43,150 nt of DNA, taken from contig JAITQD010000087.1 in the NCBI GenBank assembly GCA_031289095.1, positions 1 to 43,150 of the forward strand. Reading direction: 5' to 3'. The notes under the pieces are model-generated. The model was given only the letters and a program-made list of their open reading frames with translations. It had not been told where the DNA came from and did not search any database. A program made the translations under genes and the position numbers. Below are positions 1 to 7,924 of this stretch, one piece after another. Within the stretch, counting starts at the first letter, position 1. Every line of letters starts with the position of its first letter. The stretch comes from Azoarcus sp. GTDB lineage: Bacteria > Pseudomonadota > Gammaproteobacteria > Burkholderiales > Rhodocyclaceae.

Positions 1-185
1 TTCTGCTCCCTGACCTCGATCTTGATCCTGGCCGTAGGAGAGGCTCACCGATTCCCTGACCAGCGCCTCGCCGACCGAGCCTTGCGGCCCGGCGGACGTG
101 ATGAGGCAGTCCGAGAGCGCTTGGCATCCCGGGCTTCGCCGGTGATGCCGTCGAGTCTGACGTAAAAGTCCTGCAAAGAAGCCAT
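1..185 (-). pseudogene. hcp: Hcp-like type VI secretion tube protein, broken and cut by the window edge
   Basis: An ATG at 185 follows a strong Shine-Dalgarno (AAGGAGA) and opens with MASLQDFYVRLDGITGEA, which resembles the start of Hcp1-family proteins (short strand, then xLDGIxGEsxD). In that frame the protein ends after about 46 residues. In the next frame the text continues as LITSAGPQGSVGEALVRE followed by SVSLSYG, like the C-terminal part of Hcp. A further frame change is then needed to read RIKIEVREQ, again Hcp-like. The middle of the roughly 160-residue family is missing, so I read this as an internal deletion plus frameshifts. Sequencing error could explain the frameshifts but not the missing core. 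It lies 28 bases behind a kinase carrying a T6SS TagH-type domain, which supports the identification. Hcp forms the hexameric tube of the T6SS. The true end lies outside the window. Confidence 0.55.
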
Positions 186-213
186 GCCGATCTCCTTGTA
201 ATGGCGGTAAAAC

Positions 214-2010
214 TCATGGCGGTGCGCCATCCCCTCCGGGATGAAGTTCCGCGACCGATTCTTCGTAACCTTTCAAAAATGCCGCACAGAAAAAATTGCT
301 ACTTTCCGGCATTGCCTGGAAATAACGTTGATAGGCTTCCCATAGCCGTGTCTGACGCCGGCCAAACGTGATGTTCTCGCTCACCCACCCTCGCGCCGTT
401 ACTTCCTGTTCGATTGCGCCGGGGTCGAAATGAGCGAACATGTCGTTGAAGGCGGCGCGCGCGCCCGCGATCACGCTTATTTCATGCGCGCGCAGGTCGT
501 CGCACGCCTGGCGAACCGCCTCGGCGGGTTCCATGAACCCGGTAAAGCGGTGGCCAAGCAGATAGGAAAGCGCGACTTCGGCATCCGGCGAAAACTTCAG
601 CGGGTTGTTGCACTCGGGGTTGATCTGCGTGACATCCGACCTGAATTCCCGCTTGATTGTGGCCCGGGCGTTCATCAGATCGACCGCTCCTTGCGTGTAG
701 TGGCGGAGCAGTTGCCCGATGAGTTTCATGAAGTCTTCATCGAGCGCGTCTCGCTCCGAAAGGCGCATCTCCAGCCCGCTGGTGAAGGCGTCGTAAAGCC
801 TTTCCGTTTCCGGGGACGTGGCGGGGGTGCGCTTGTCCGGCGCAGCAGCGAGTCTGAGCGGGCGCCGCGCAGGCGCTTGCTCTCCGGCTTTGTTGGCGGG
901 TTCGGGTATCGGAAACAGATCGTCGGACAAGCGCCCTGGCGAGGCATTTTGTGGAGCGCCCGTTTTCGTTTCATCGAACAGCGAGAGCGGATCGAAGTCT
1001 TCGTCCGCTGGCGAGATGGAAACGCCGGTCAGCCGCGTTTTGTCCGGAGCTGGTTCGTGACTGGCCCGCGCTGCGCTTTTAAGGGCGGCGGCGAGCGCAG
1101 CGGCTGTCCGGGGACGTTCTTGCGGCAATACCGCCAGTCCGGTGTCGATGACGCTCAGTATCCGGGCGGGCAGATCGTTTGAGGCGAAGCCGCTCAAGGG
1201 GGGCAGCAGATCGCGCACGACGCGGGCCACCGAGCGGGCCGGCATGTTGCCGCTCACCAATTGGTAAATCACTGCGGACAGGGAATAGACATCCGACCAG
1301 GGGCCGGTTTCCGCGCCGTCTTCGTAGTTGCCGTATTGCTCGATGGGCGCGAAACCGGGTTTCAGAATAACGGTGCGAGGGGCGTTGCCGTTTCCCTGCG
1401 CCCATCTCGCCGCGCCAAAGTCGATCAGCACCGGCGCGTCGTTTTCGCGTATCAGGATGTTGTCGGGCGAAATATCAAGATGACATACGCCAAACGAATG
1501 CGCCAGCGACAGGCCGTCGAGCACGGGCAAAACGATGTCGAGCAATTCTTCCCTGCTGTTTACCCGGAATCCATCGCACAGCATTTCCCTCAGGGTTTTG
1601 CCGCGATAGTAGGGCATGACCATGTAGGCGGTGCCATTTTCTTCAAAGAAGTGGAGTACTTCGGCGAGCGACGGGTGTTTCAGACGCGCCAGGATGCGCG
1701 CTTCGTGCACGAACCTGTTCAGCCCTTCCGCAAACAGGGCGCAGTTGCCGGGCGTCCGCGTCTTCACCTGTCTTCCGCCGTCGCCGCGCATGGCCAGGCC
1801 CGCAGGTAGGTATTCTTTGATCGCCACTTCCCGTTCGAGCGATTCGTCATGGGCAAGATAGACGATGGAAAAACCACCGTCCCCGAGCACCGCGCGCAGG
1901 TGAAATTTGCCATGCAGGCAAGCGTCGACGGGTAGACTGCCCACTGAGGCGACAACATCCGCCGGTTCGGTGACCGTCATCACGGCAGTTGCTTTCGGAG
2001 CGGAAGGCAT
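214..2010 (-). CDS. Ser/Thr protein kinase fused to a T6SS TagH-type (VI_FHA) C-terminal domain
   Basis: 598 residues from ATG 2010, chosen because AGAGGTGAGG precedes it and the upstream extension has no such site. The N-terminal half (about 30-315) is a Hanks-type kinase: glycine loop LGDGGFS at 42-48, VAIK lysine K65, catalytic HLDISPDN with D179, DFG D197, and GFAPIEQY in the activation segment. Residues 318-400 form an acidic, proline-rich linker (for example DEDFDPLSLFDE). Residues 402-592 match the C-terminal domain of T6SS FHA proteins: MNARATIKREFR, then NNPLKFSP at 468-475, GFMEPAEAV and a Trp/Tyr-rich end. No FHA domain and no transmembrane segment is seen. In threonine-phosphorylation T6SS control, a kinase (PpkA) and an FHA protein (Fha/TagH) are separate partners; here the kinase replaces the FHA half of the second one. 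The neighbouring Hcp remnant agrees with a T6SS link. Confidence 0.85.
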   Translation of the reverse strand: MPSAPKATAVMTVTEPADVVASVGSLPVDACLHGKFHLRAVLGDGGFSIVYLAHDESLEREVAIKEYLPAGLAMRGDGGRQVKTRTPGNCALFAEGLNRFVHEARILARLKHPSLAEVLHFFEENGTAYMVMPYYRGKTLREMLCDGFRVNSREELLDIVLPVLDGLSLAHSFGVCHLDISPDNILIRENDAPVLIDFGAARWAQGNGNAPRTVILKPGFAPIEQYGNYEDGAETGPWSDVYSLSAVIYQLVSGNMPARSVARVVRDLLPPLSGFASNDLPARILSVIDTGLAVLPQERPRTAAALAAALKSAARASHEPAPDKTRLTGVSISPADEDFDPLSLFDETKTGAPQNASPGRLSDDLFPIPEPANKAGEQAPARRPLRLAAAPDKRTPATSPETERLYDAFTSGLEMRLSERDALDEDFMKLIGQLLRHYTQGAVDLMNARATIKREFRSDVTQINPECNNPLKFSPDAEVALSYLLGHRFTGFMEPAEAVRQACDDLRAHEISVIAGARAAFNDMFAHFDPGAIEQEVTARGWVSENITFGRRQTRLWEAYQRYFQAMPESSNFFCAAFLKGYEESVAELHPGGDGAPP

Positions 2011-2084
2011 GGACGTGTTCCTCACCTCTTTTGGCGAATGGACATGGAATCCCATCCACGACGGGCGGGCAGGGCATGTTCACA

Positions 2085-2156
2085 ACAACATGTTGTAACA
2101 CGTAAACAACATAAAAGTAAACAACCGTTGTGCATGAACATAACTTTCTGTTCATG
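2085..2156. promoter_or_regulatory. Palindromic operator-like region between the kinase and the XRE regulator
   Basis: Three inverted repeats crowd the divergent intergenic region: ACAACATGTTGT at 2085-2096 (perfect), ACAAC-C-GTTGT at 2121-2131, and CATGAACA-N8-TGTTCATG at 2133-2156. GTAAACAAC is also present twice, at 2102-2110 and 2117-2125. The first two share ACAAC/GTTGT half sites, as expected for a dimeric HTH regulator; autoregulation by the adjacent XRE protein is inferred. The third repeat contains the ATG at 2154, so in RNA it could hide that start codon. Confidence 0.4.
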
Positions 2157-2573
2157 GACGAGAAACTTGAATTTGCTGCGCGGTTGGCCGAGGCCATGCG
2201 TGATGCGGGTTACGAACCCCGGCCTTCCGTGCTGGAAGCGCAGTTCAACATCCGCTACATGGGACGCCCCGTCACGTATCAGGCGGTGACGCGCTGGCTC
2301 AAAGGCGAGGCCATTCCCGCGCAGGACAGGTTGCAGGTGCTGGCCGACTGGCTGAAGGTCGAGCCGCACATTCTGCGCTTCGGCGGGCAATCGGCGTTCT
2401 CCATCAAGGAGAGGAAAAGGCGTTGGGAGGCTGCGGTTTCCGGCCCGGAGCGCGAAGTGCTGGAAGCGTTTATCGGCCTTCCCGCCGAGCAGAAGAAGAT
2501 CGTGCGGGCGGTCATCATGGCTTTCGTGCGTTCGTCCAGGGATGCCGATGCGGAAACAGACCGCTCGCCCTGA
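2154..2573 (+). CDS. XRE-family helix-turn-helix regulator
   Basis: 139 residues from ATG 2154; a GTG at 2130 would add eight residues, and neither has a clear Shine-Dalgarno. The first 70 residues hold a lambda-repressor-like HTH: FAARLAEAMRDAG, then VTYQAVTRWLKGEAIP as the recognition-helix region, then DRLQVLADWLKVEP. The remaining half is charged and helical (KERKRRWEAAV; LPAEQKKIVRAVI) and may dimerise. The gene is divergent from the TagH-domain kinase and separated from it by palindromes, so it may control itself and the kinase (inference). The ligand is unknown. Confidence 0.75.
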   Translation: MDEKLEFAARLAEAMRDAGYEPRPSVLEAQFNIRYMGRPVTYQAVTRWLKGEAIPAQDRLQVLADWLKVEPHILRFGGQSAFSIKERKRRWEAAVSGPEREVLEAFIGLPAEQKKIVRAVIMAFVRSSRDADAETDRSP

Positions 2574-2704
2574 GGAAACTCCGCCAAGCCTTGCTCCAGC
2601 CATGATGGCGGATGCTCACCATGACGCGCCGGCCCGGGCGCGATAAACTGCAACGCACGCCGTCGAATCGCACGGCGACACCAAAAAGGAAAGGAGGAGA
2701 CCCC

Positions 2705-3214
2705 GTGGAAAACGCACTACAGGATATCTATTGTCCTGACGGCATATGCTATGGCTGCGGCCCGGAAAACCCGCATGGCATTCACATCAAGAGTTACTGG
2801 ACTGAGGACGGCAGGCGTGTCGTCGCCACGGTGGCGCCGGAACGGAAATACACGAGTTGGCCCGGATTGGTCTATGGCGGTTTTCTGGCGATGCTGGTGG
2901 ATTGCCATTCCAACTGGACGGCGATGGCGCACCACTGTCGTGCCGAGGGACGCGAAGCGGACAGCTTACCCAGGATCAGCTGCGTCACCGGGCAATTGAG
3001 CGTCAGGTATCTCAAGCCGACGCCGATGGGCGTGCCGCTCGAACTTTCCGCTTGGGTGGAAGGCGAACTCGCTCGCAAGACGCGGGTGATCTGCGAGATT
3101 CGCGCCAATGGCGAACTCACCGCCGTCGGCGATTCCGTGTTCTTCCGCGTCGACACCGACGCCCTGGCCGAACAGGCGCACAAGACCTCGCCCGGGGAAG
3201 GGCACAGGGCCTGA
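2705..3214 (+). CDS. PaaI-family hotdog-fold thioesterase
   Basis: 169 residues from GTG 2705, chosen because AAGGAGGAG sits 5-6 bases upstream; longer in-frame starts have no such site. The N-terminus carries CYGCGPENPHGIHI, a signature of a hotdog-fold family close to PaaI. The middle segment WPGLVYGGFLAMLVDCH is the central hotdog helix with the HGG-like glycines replaced by YGG. The C-terminal strands include LSVRYLKPTPMG, where thioesterases usually have F.r.. Members hydrolyse acyl-CoA thioesters in the cytoplasm; the substrate is not predictable here. It stands 22 bases before zapE and may be cotranscribed with it. Confidence 0.8.
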   Translation: MENALQDIYCPDGICYGCGPENPHGIHIKSYWTEDGRRVVATVAPERKYTSWPGLVYGGFLAMLVDCHSNWTAMAHHCRAEGREADSLPRISCVTGQLSVRYLKPTPMGVPLELSAWVEGELARKTRVICEIRANGELTAVGDSVFFRVDTDALAEQAHKTSPGEGHRA

Positions 3215-3236
3215 TTTCCATCCACGCCGTCCTTTC

Positions 3237-4370
3237 ATGGTTCCTCACAAAATTCTCGGCACGCCCGAACACGGCGTGCTCGACACCTACGAATCCCAGC
3301 TCCAGTCCCGTGGTTACGTTGCCGATCCGGCGCAGCGCGCGGCGATCGGTTGTCTGCAAAAACTCTACGCCGAACTGCTCGCCTTCAAGGCCGCGCGCCG
3401 CACCCGGCTGCGCAAGGTGTTCATTCATCCGCGCGAGCCGAAAAGCGTCTACCTCTGGGGTGGCATCGGGCGCGGCAAAAGCTTTTTGATGGACTGTTTT
3501 TTCGATTCGGTGCCTTACCGGCGCAAGCGCCGTGTGCATTTCCATGCCTTCATGCAGGAAGTGCAGAACGATCTGCGCCGTTTCAACCACACGCCCGATC
3601 CGTTGCAAAAAGTGGCTGACCGCATCGCCGCGCAGACCCGGCTGCTCTGCTTCGACGAATTCCACGTCTCTGACATCGCCGATGCGATGATCCTTGGTCG
3701 ACTGCTGGAAGCCTTGTTCGCACGCGGGGTCATCTTTGTGATGACATCCAACTACCCGCCCGACGGTCTCTATCCGGACGGGCTGATGCGGATCAACTTT
3801 TTGCCCACGATTGCGCTCCTCAAGGCGCACTTCGATGTGCTCGAAGTCGATAACGGCGCCGATTACCGCCTGCGCACGCTGGAGCAGCTCGAATCGTGGC
3901 TTGTTCCTGCCGATGAAGCCGCCGATGCGCGGCTGGCCGACGATTTCCGACGCTTGTCCGGCACCGCGCCGCAAGCGGGAGAAATCGAGGTGCTGGAGCG
4001 CCGCTTTCCCGTGCGTGGTCACGCTGAGGGCGTGGTGTGGTTCGCTTTCGATGCGCTTTGCCGCACGGCGCGCTCGCAGAACGACTATCTCGACATCGCC
4101 CGCGCCCACCATACCCTGCTGCTGTCGGGCATCCCGCTCATGCACGCTGGCGAAGCTTCGGAAGCGCGGCGGCTGACCTGGCTCATTGATGTGCTCTACG
4201 ATTTTCGCGTCAAACTCTTCGCCAGCGCGGCGAGTGAGGCGCACGCCCTGTATACCGAAGGCGTGCATGCCAATGAATTCGCGCGTACCGTGAGCCGCCT
4301 GATCGAGATGCGCACGCACGATTACCTGTCCGAACCGCATCGGCGGGATGAAACGCCGGAAGTCGCATGA
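3237..4370 (+). CDS. zapE: Cell division protein ZapE (AFG1-like ATPase)
   Basis: 377 residues from ATG 3237, where the conserved N-terminus begins (LDTYESQLQSRGY). Walker A is GGIGRGKS at 75-82 and Walker B LLCFDEFHVSD near 137-145, followed by the sensor segment MTSNYPP and the YPDGLMRINFLP block that is characteristic of ZapE/AFG1. In E. coli ZapE is a Z-ring-associated ATPase that acts in division, mainly under stress. Length agrees with the family (about 360-390). The stop overlaps the start of the next gene by four bases (ATGA), which suggests translational coupling with the hydrolase and helicase that follow. Confidence 0.93.
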   Translation: MVPHKILGTPEHGVLDTYESQLQSRGYVADPAQRAAIGCLQKLYAELLAFKAARRTRLRKVFIHPREPKSVYLWGGIGRGKSFLMDCFFDSVPYRRKRRVHFHAFMQEVQNDLRRFNHTPDPLQKVADRIAAQTRLLCFDEFHVSDIADAMILGRLLEALFARGVIFVMTSNYPPDGLYPDGLMRINFLPTIALLKAHFDVLEVDNGADYRLRTLEQLESWLVPADEAADARLADDFRRLSGTAPQAGEIEVLERRFPVRGHAEGVVWFAFDALCRTARSQNDYLDIARAHHTLLLSGIPLMHAGEASEARRLTWLIDVLYDFRVKLFASAASEAHALYTEGVHANEFARTVSRLIEMRTHDYLSEPHRRDETPEVA

Positions 4371-5170
4371 ACGATTTCATCGTCCTTCCGCCCTGGGGCG
4401 CGCAAACCCGACTAATGACGATCGAATACGCTTGGGTTGGCCCTGCGCGCGCCGCGCCGGATGCGCCGGTGATGGTCTTCCTGCACGAGGGCCTGGGCTG
4501 CATCGAACTGTGGCGCGGCTTTCCAGCGGCCTTGTGCGAACGTCTGCAATGGCGCGGCCTTGTCTATTCCCGCTTTGCCTATGGCGCTTCCACGCCGAGA
4601 CCGCACGATGAGCCGTTTTCCGACGACTACCTCGAACGCGAGGCTCTTGTTGTTCTTCCGGCGTTGTTGCGGGCGCTCGACATTGAAAAACCGTGGCTGC
4701 TCGGGCACAGCGATGGCGGCAGTATTGCCCTGATCGCGGCGGGGTGCGAGGCCGCGCCCTATGCTGGCATCGTGACCATCGCGCCACACTATTGCGTCGA
4801 GGAAATCTGTCTACAAGGGATCGAACGCGCCCGCGCCGCCTATGAACAGGGCGGTCTCCGCAAACGGCTGGCGAAATACCATCGGGATGTGGATTCCGCC
4901 TTTTACGGCTGGTGCAATGCCTGGCTCGATCCACGCCGACATGGCTGGTGCATCGAAGGCTTGCTGACGCACATTGCTTGCCCCGCGTTCGCCATCCAGG
5001 GGGTTCAGGACGAATACGCGACACTCGACCAGATCGAAGCCATCGCGCGCCATGCGCCGCACGCGGAATTGCTCAAAATCGACGAATGCGGGCATTTTCC
5101 GTTTCTTGCGTGCGCAGACACGGTGATTGAGGCCATCGCAAGCTTTGTTGAGCGTCACGCGACACGATGA
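4367..5170 (+). CDS. Alpha/beta hydrolase
   Basis: 267 residues, starting inside the zapE stop codon. The fold is shown by the oxyanion-type segment MVFLHEGLGC near 36-45, the nucleophile elbow GHSDGG with Ser115, a late Asp in QGVQDEYATLDQ and the final His in DECGHFPF. These form a complete Ser-Asp-His triad. No signal peptide is visible, so it should be cytoplasmic. Close relatives are annotated only as alpha/beta hydrolases; I cannot infer the substrate. It lies between zapE and a helicase gene, both joined to it by 4-base overlaps. Confidence 0.85.
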   Translation: MNDFIVLPPWGAQTRLMTIEYAWVGPARAAPDAPVMVFLHEGLGCIELWRGFPAALCERLQWRGLVYSRFAYGASTPRPHDEPFSDDYLEREALVVLPALLRALDIEKPWLLGHSDGGSIALIAAGCEAAPYAGIVTIAPHYCVEEICLQGIERARAAYEQGGLRKRLAKYHRDVDSAFYGWCNAWLDPRRHGWCIEGLLTHIACPAFAIQGVQDEYATLDQIEAIARHAPHAELLKIDECGHFPFLACADTVIEAIASFVERHATR

Positions 5171-7140
5171 ACGCTCACGCTGAACGGCTTTTCCGGTTTT
5201 TCGCGCAGGACGGGCCGCTCGCCGAGGCCATTCCGGGGTTCCGCGCCCGCGTGCAGCAGACCGAGATGGCGCAACGCATCGCCGAGGCCATTGCCGGCAA
5301 CCGCGTACTGGTGGCCGAGGCCGGCACCGGGACGGGCAAGACCTTTGCCTACCTGGTGCCGGCGCTGCTCTCGGGCGGCAAAATCATTGTTTCGACCGGC
5401 ACCAAGACTTTGCAGGATCAGCTATTTACCCGCGATCTGCCGATGGTGCGCGATGCGCTCAAAGCACCGGTGTCGATTGCGCTGCTCAAGGGGCGGGCCA
5501 ATTACGTCTGTCCCTACCACCTCGACCGCAATCGTCGTGACGGGCGTTTTCTCACCGCCCAGGATGCGGTGGACATGCGTGCCATTGTCCGTTTCGCGCA
5601 GATGACGCACAGCGGGGACAAGGCCGAATGCACCGAAGTAGGCGAGGATTCCGGCGCGTGGGCGGCGGCGACGTCGACCCGCGACAACTGCCTTGGACAG
5701 GATTGCCCCGACATCAAGGGATGCTTCGTGATGCGGGCGCGGCGCGCGGCGCTGGAGGCCGATGCCGTTGTAGTGAACCATCACCTCTTTTTCGCCGATG
5801 TCATGCTGAAGGACGAGGGCGCGGGCGAACTTCTGCCCAGTTGCAATACGGTGATCTTCGATGAAGCACACCAGTTGCCGGAAACCGCGAGCCTCTTTTT
5901 CGGCGACAGCGTATCGACGGCGCAGGTGCTGGAACTGGCGCGTGACACCCGCTCCGAAACCGTGGCGGCAGCGCGCGATTGCGTGGCCCTGATCGACGAG
6001 ACGCGCGCACTGGAAAAAGCGGCGAAAGATCTGCGTCTGGCTTTTGGGGCCGAACCCGTACGTCTTTCGGTGGCGCAGGCCATGCTGCGGGAGGCATTCG
6101 ACAAGCGGCTCACGACGCTTGCCGAGGCGCTGACCCACTTTGCCAGCATCCTCGAAACGCAGGCCGAGCGTTCCGAAGGCTTGGCGAATTGCCTGCGGCG
6201 CACCCAGGAACTGGATACGCGCCTCGCGGACTGGCGCAAGCCCGGCGACGGAGAAGGGGTGATCCGCTGGGTTGAGGTTTTCGCTTACGCGCTGTTGCTC
6301 AACGCCACGCCGCTCGATGTGGCCGATGTGTTTCGGCGTCAGATCAGCGGGCACCCGCGCGCCTGGATTTTTACCTCGGCGACGCTGGCGATCGGCACCG
6401 ATCTCGGGCATTACTGCCAGGAACTCGGCTTGGCGGGGCTGGAACCGCCGCCGCTCACCGGCGTGTGGGGAAGTCCTTTCAATTACGGTGAACAGGCACT
6501 GCTCTACGCCCCCGCCGGCATGCCCAATCCCAATTCGCCGCTTTATGCCGAAACCGTGGCGAAGGTGGCTTTGCCCTTGATCCGCGCTGCACATGGACGG
6601 ACATTCGTGCTTTGCACCTCGCTCAAGGCAATGCGGCGCATTCACGAACTGCTCGCGGCGGACTTGCAGCAAGATGAGGAAAAATTGCCCTTGCTGTTAC
6701 AGGGGGAAGGTTCGCGCAGCGAACTGCTCGAGCGCTTTCGCCGCCTCGGCAATGCTGTGCTGGTCGCAAGCCAGAGCTTCTGGGAAGGTGTTGATGTACC
6801 GGGCGATGCGCTCTCCCTGGTCATCATCGACAAACTGCCGTTTGCGCCGCCCGACGATCCGGTGCTCGCCGCCCGCGTCGACCACATGGAAAAACGGGGC
6901 CTGAACCCTTTTCTGCACCACCAGTTGCCGCGCGCGGTCATCAGCATGAAGCAGGGCGCGGGACGCCTTGTCAGGAGCGAGCACGACCGGGGCGTGCTGT
7001 GCATCTGCGATCCGAGGATGATCGACAAACCCTACGGCAAGGCGGTGTGGCGCAGCCTGCCGCCGATGCGGCGCACCCGCGCCGGGGAGGTGGCGGCGGC
7101 GTTTCTCGCCAGCCTGCCGCCGCCGCGCGCAGCGACGTAA
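5167..7140 (+). CDS. yoaA: ATP-dependent DNA helicase of the DinG/YoaA family
   Basis: 657 residues, overlapping the upstream hydrolase by four bases. Superfamily 2 XPD-like helicase: Walker A GTGTGKT at 53-59, motif Ia STGTKTLQDQL, motif II DEAH at 232-235, and C-terminal motifs SQSFWEGVDVPGD and QGAGRLVRSEHDRG. Four cysteines (C115, C175, C180, C186) sit where XPD/DinG proteins bind a 4Fe-4S cluster, so the cluster is probably present. The length fits YoaA better than long DinG proteins. Family members unwind DNA 5' to 3' and act in repair of damaged replication forks. The next gene is convergent, with a terminator between them. Confidence 0.9.
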   Translation: MNAHAERLFRFFAQDGPLAEAIPGFRARVQQTEMAQRIAEAIAGNRVLVAEAGTGTGKTFAYLVPALLSGGKIIVSTGTKTLQDQLFTRDLPMVRDALKAPVSIALLKGRANYVCPYHLDRNRRDGRFLTAQDAVDMRAIVRFAQMTHSGDKAECTEVGEDSGAWAAATSTRDNCLGQDCPDIKGCFVMRARRAALEADAVVVNHHLFFADVMLKDEGAGELLPSCNTVIFDEAHQLPETASLFFGDSVSTAQVLELARDTRSETVAAARDCVALIDETRALEKAAKDLRLAFGAEPVRLSVAQAMLREAFDKRLTTLAEALTHFASILETQAERSEGLANCLRRTQELDTRLADWRKPGDGEGVIRWVEVFAYALLLNATPLDVADVFRRQISGHPRAWIFTSATLAIGTDLGHYCQELGLAGLEPPPLTGVWGSPFNYGEQALLYAPAGMPNPNSPLYAETVAKVALPLIRAAHGRTFVLCTSLKAMRRIHELLAADLQQDEEKLPLLLQGEGSRSELLERFRRLGNAVLVASQSFWEGVDVPGDALSLVIIDKLPFAPPDDPVLAARVDHMEKRGLNPFLHHQLPRAVISMKQGAGRLVRSEHDRGVLCICDPRMIDKPYGKAVWRSLPPMRRTRAGEVAAAFLASLPPPRAAT

Positions 7141-7154
7141 GGGCAGCAGTAGAC

Positions 7155-7182
7155 AAAAAATGGCGTCCTGTGGGACGCCATT
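7155..7182 (-). terminator. Rho-independent terminator of the phasin gene
   Basis: On the - strand an AATGGCGTCC / GGACGCCATT stem with a four-base loop (core 7161-7180) runs straight into TTTTTT (7155-7160). It sits just after the phasin stop and also lies after the convergent helicase gene, whose own side has a poorer T-tract. Confidence 0.85.
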
Positions 7183-7203
7183 GCGATTGTGCCGGGTCGG
7201 GAC

Positions 7204-7725
7204 TTACTTGCGGTTTTTCCCTGTGGTGGCTGGCACCTGCACCTGGGTAAAGGCCTGGAAGGCTTCGCTCGATGCGCGAGTCATTTGTTCGACTGCGGTA
7301 CGGGTGGTGTCCAGGGTGCTCTGAATGGCGTTCAGTGTGTTCTGGTCAGCGATGGGCAGACCCCTGAACAACTGCTGAATGGCTCCGAGAACTTCCGTGC
7401 TGCTGGCAGTGAACTGCTCGCTGACAAGTTTATTGACCTGAGACTGCGCCTTGGTGGCGACTTCGGCGATTTCACTTGCGCCGGCAAAAACTTTTTCTGC
7501 GGTGGTTTGCGCAAAACGGCTGCGCAGTTGCAAGGCTTCCTGAGGGTCTTTAGTGCTGCTGAGCGCCTTGGCGTTATTGACGCTATCCTCGAATAGCGAT
7601 TTGGCGACGGCAACCTGGATTTCAATGACACGTTGCGTGTTTTCGATTGATAGCTGCGCTAACTGCACAGCTGCTTCAAGCCCCTTCTTCTGAAGCTCGT
7701 TGACTTGTTCTGTTTTGGCTGCCAT
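7204..7725 (-). CDS. phaP: Phasin family protein (polyhydroxyalkanoate granule surface)
   Basis: 173 residues with GAGGGATCAAC before the ATG. The protein is almost wholly alpha-helical and amphipathic: LEAAVQLAQLSIENTQRVIE, FEDSVNNAKALSSTKDPQEA, and a C-terminal TAVEQMTRASSEAFQAF. The DPQEALQLRS block near 60-70 is typical of phasin_2 proteins from betaproteobacteria (TIGR01841/PF09361 type). Phasins coat PHA granules and limit their fusion. It is a single-gene unit: its own terminator lies downstream and a promoter candidate upstream. No PHA synthase or depolymerase gene is in this window, so the link to PHA storage comes from family knowledge only. Confidence 0.9.
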   Translation of the reverse strand: MAAKTEQVNELQKKGLEAAVQLAQLSIENTQRVIEIQVAVAKSLFEDSVNNAKALSSTKDPQEALQLRSRFAQTTAEKVFAGASEIAEVATKAQSQVNKLVSEQFTASSTEVLGAIQQLFRGLPIADQNTLNAIQSTLDTTRTAVEQMTRASSEAFQAFTQVQVPATTGKNRK

Positions 7726-7810
7726 GTTGATCCCTCGCTATGTGTGAACATAACAACATGAAGTTTCATGCTGTTTGAAAAAAGACGGCCCGACTACGGC
7801 ACGTTTTTTA

Positions 7811-7839
7811 ATTATGCACTTTGCCAAGATGCGGAGCAA
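7811..7839 (-). promoter_or_regulatory. Candidate sigma-70 promoter of the phasin gene
   Basis: On the - strand TTGCTC (7839-7834) and CATAAT (7816-7811) are separated by 17 bases. The -10 box is 5/6 to consensus, the -35 only 3/6. It lies about 85 bases upstream of the phasin ATG. Between it and the gene is a near-palindrome CATGAA-GT-TTCATG at 7757-7770 that could bind a regulator; I cannot assign it to PhaR. Confidence 0.4.
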
Positions 7840-7924
7840 GCGCCCATCTCTGCTGAAGTTGCAGTGTGACTTTTTTGTGTTTAAGTTACAAGTCGCTGCG
7901 GTGGGGTCACGTTTTTTTTTCTGG

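Noticed and set aside
3117-4340. Long open frame (407 codons) opposite zapE
   Set aside because: It is the antisense shadow of a clear zapE gene; its composition is Arg/His/Gly-rich and no family is recognisable.
5422-6672. Long open frame opposite the DinG/YoaA helicase gene
   Set aside because: Shadow of a gene with all helicase motifs; no domain seen.
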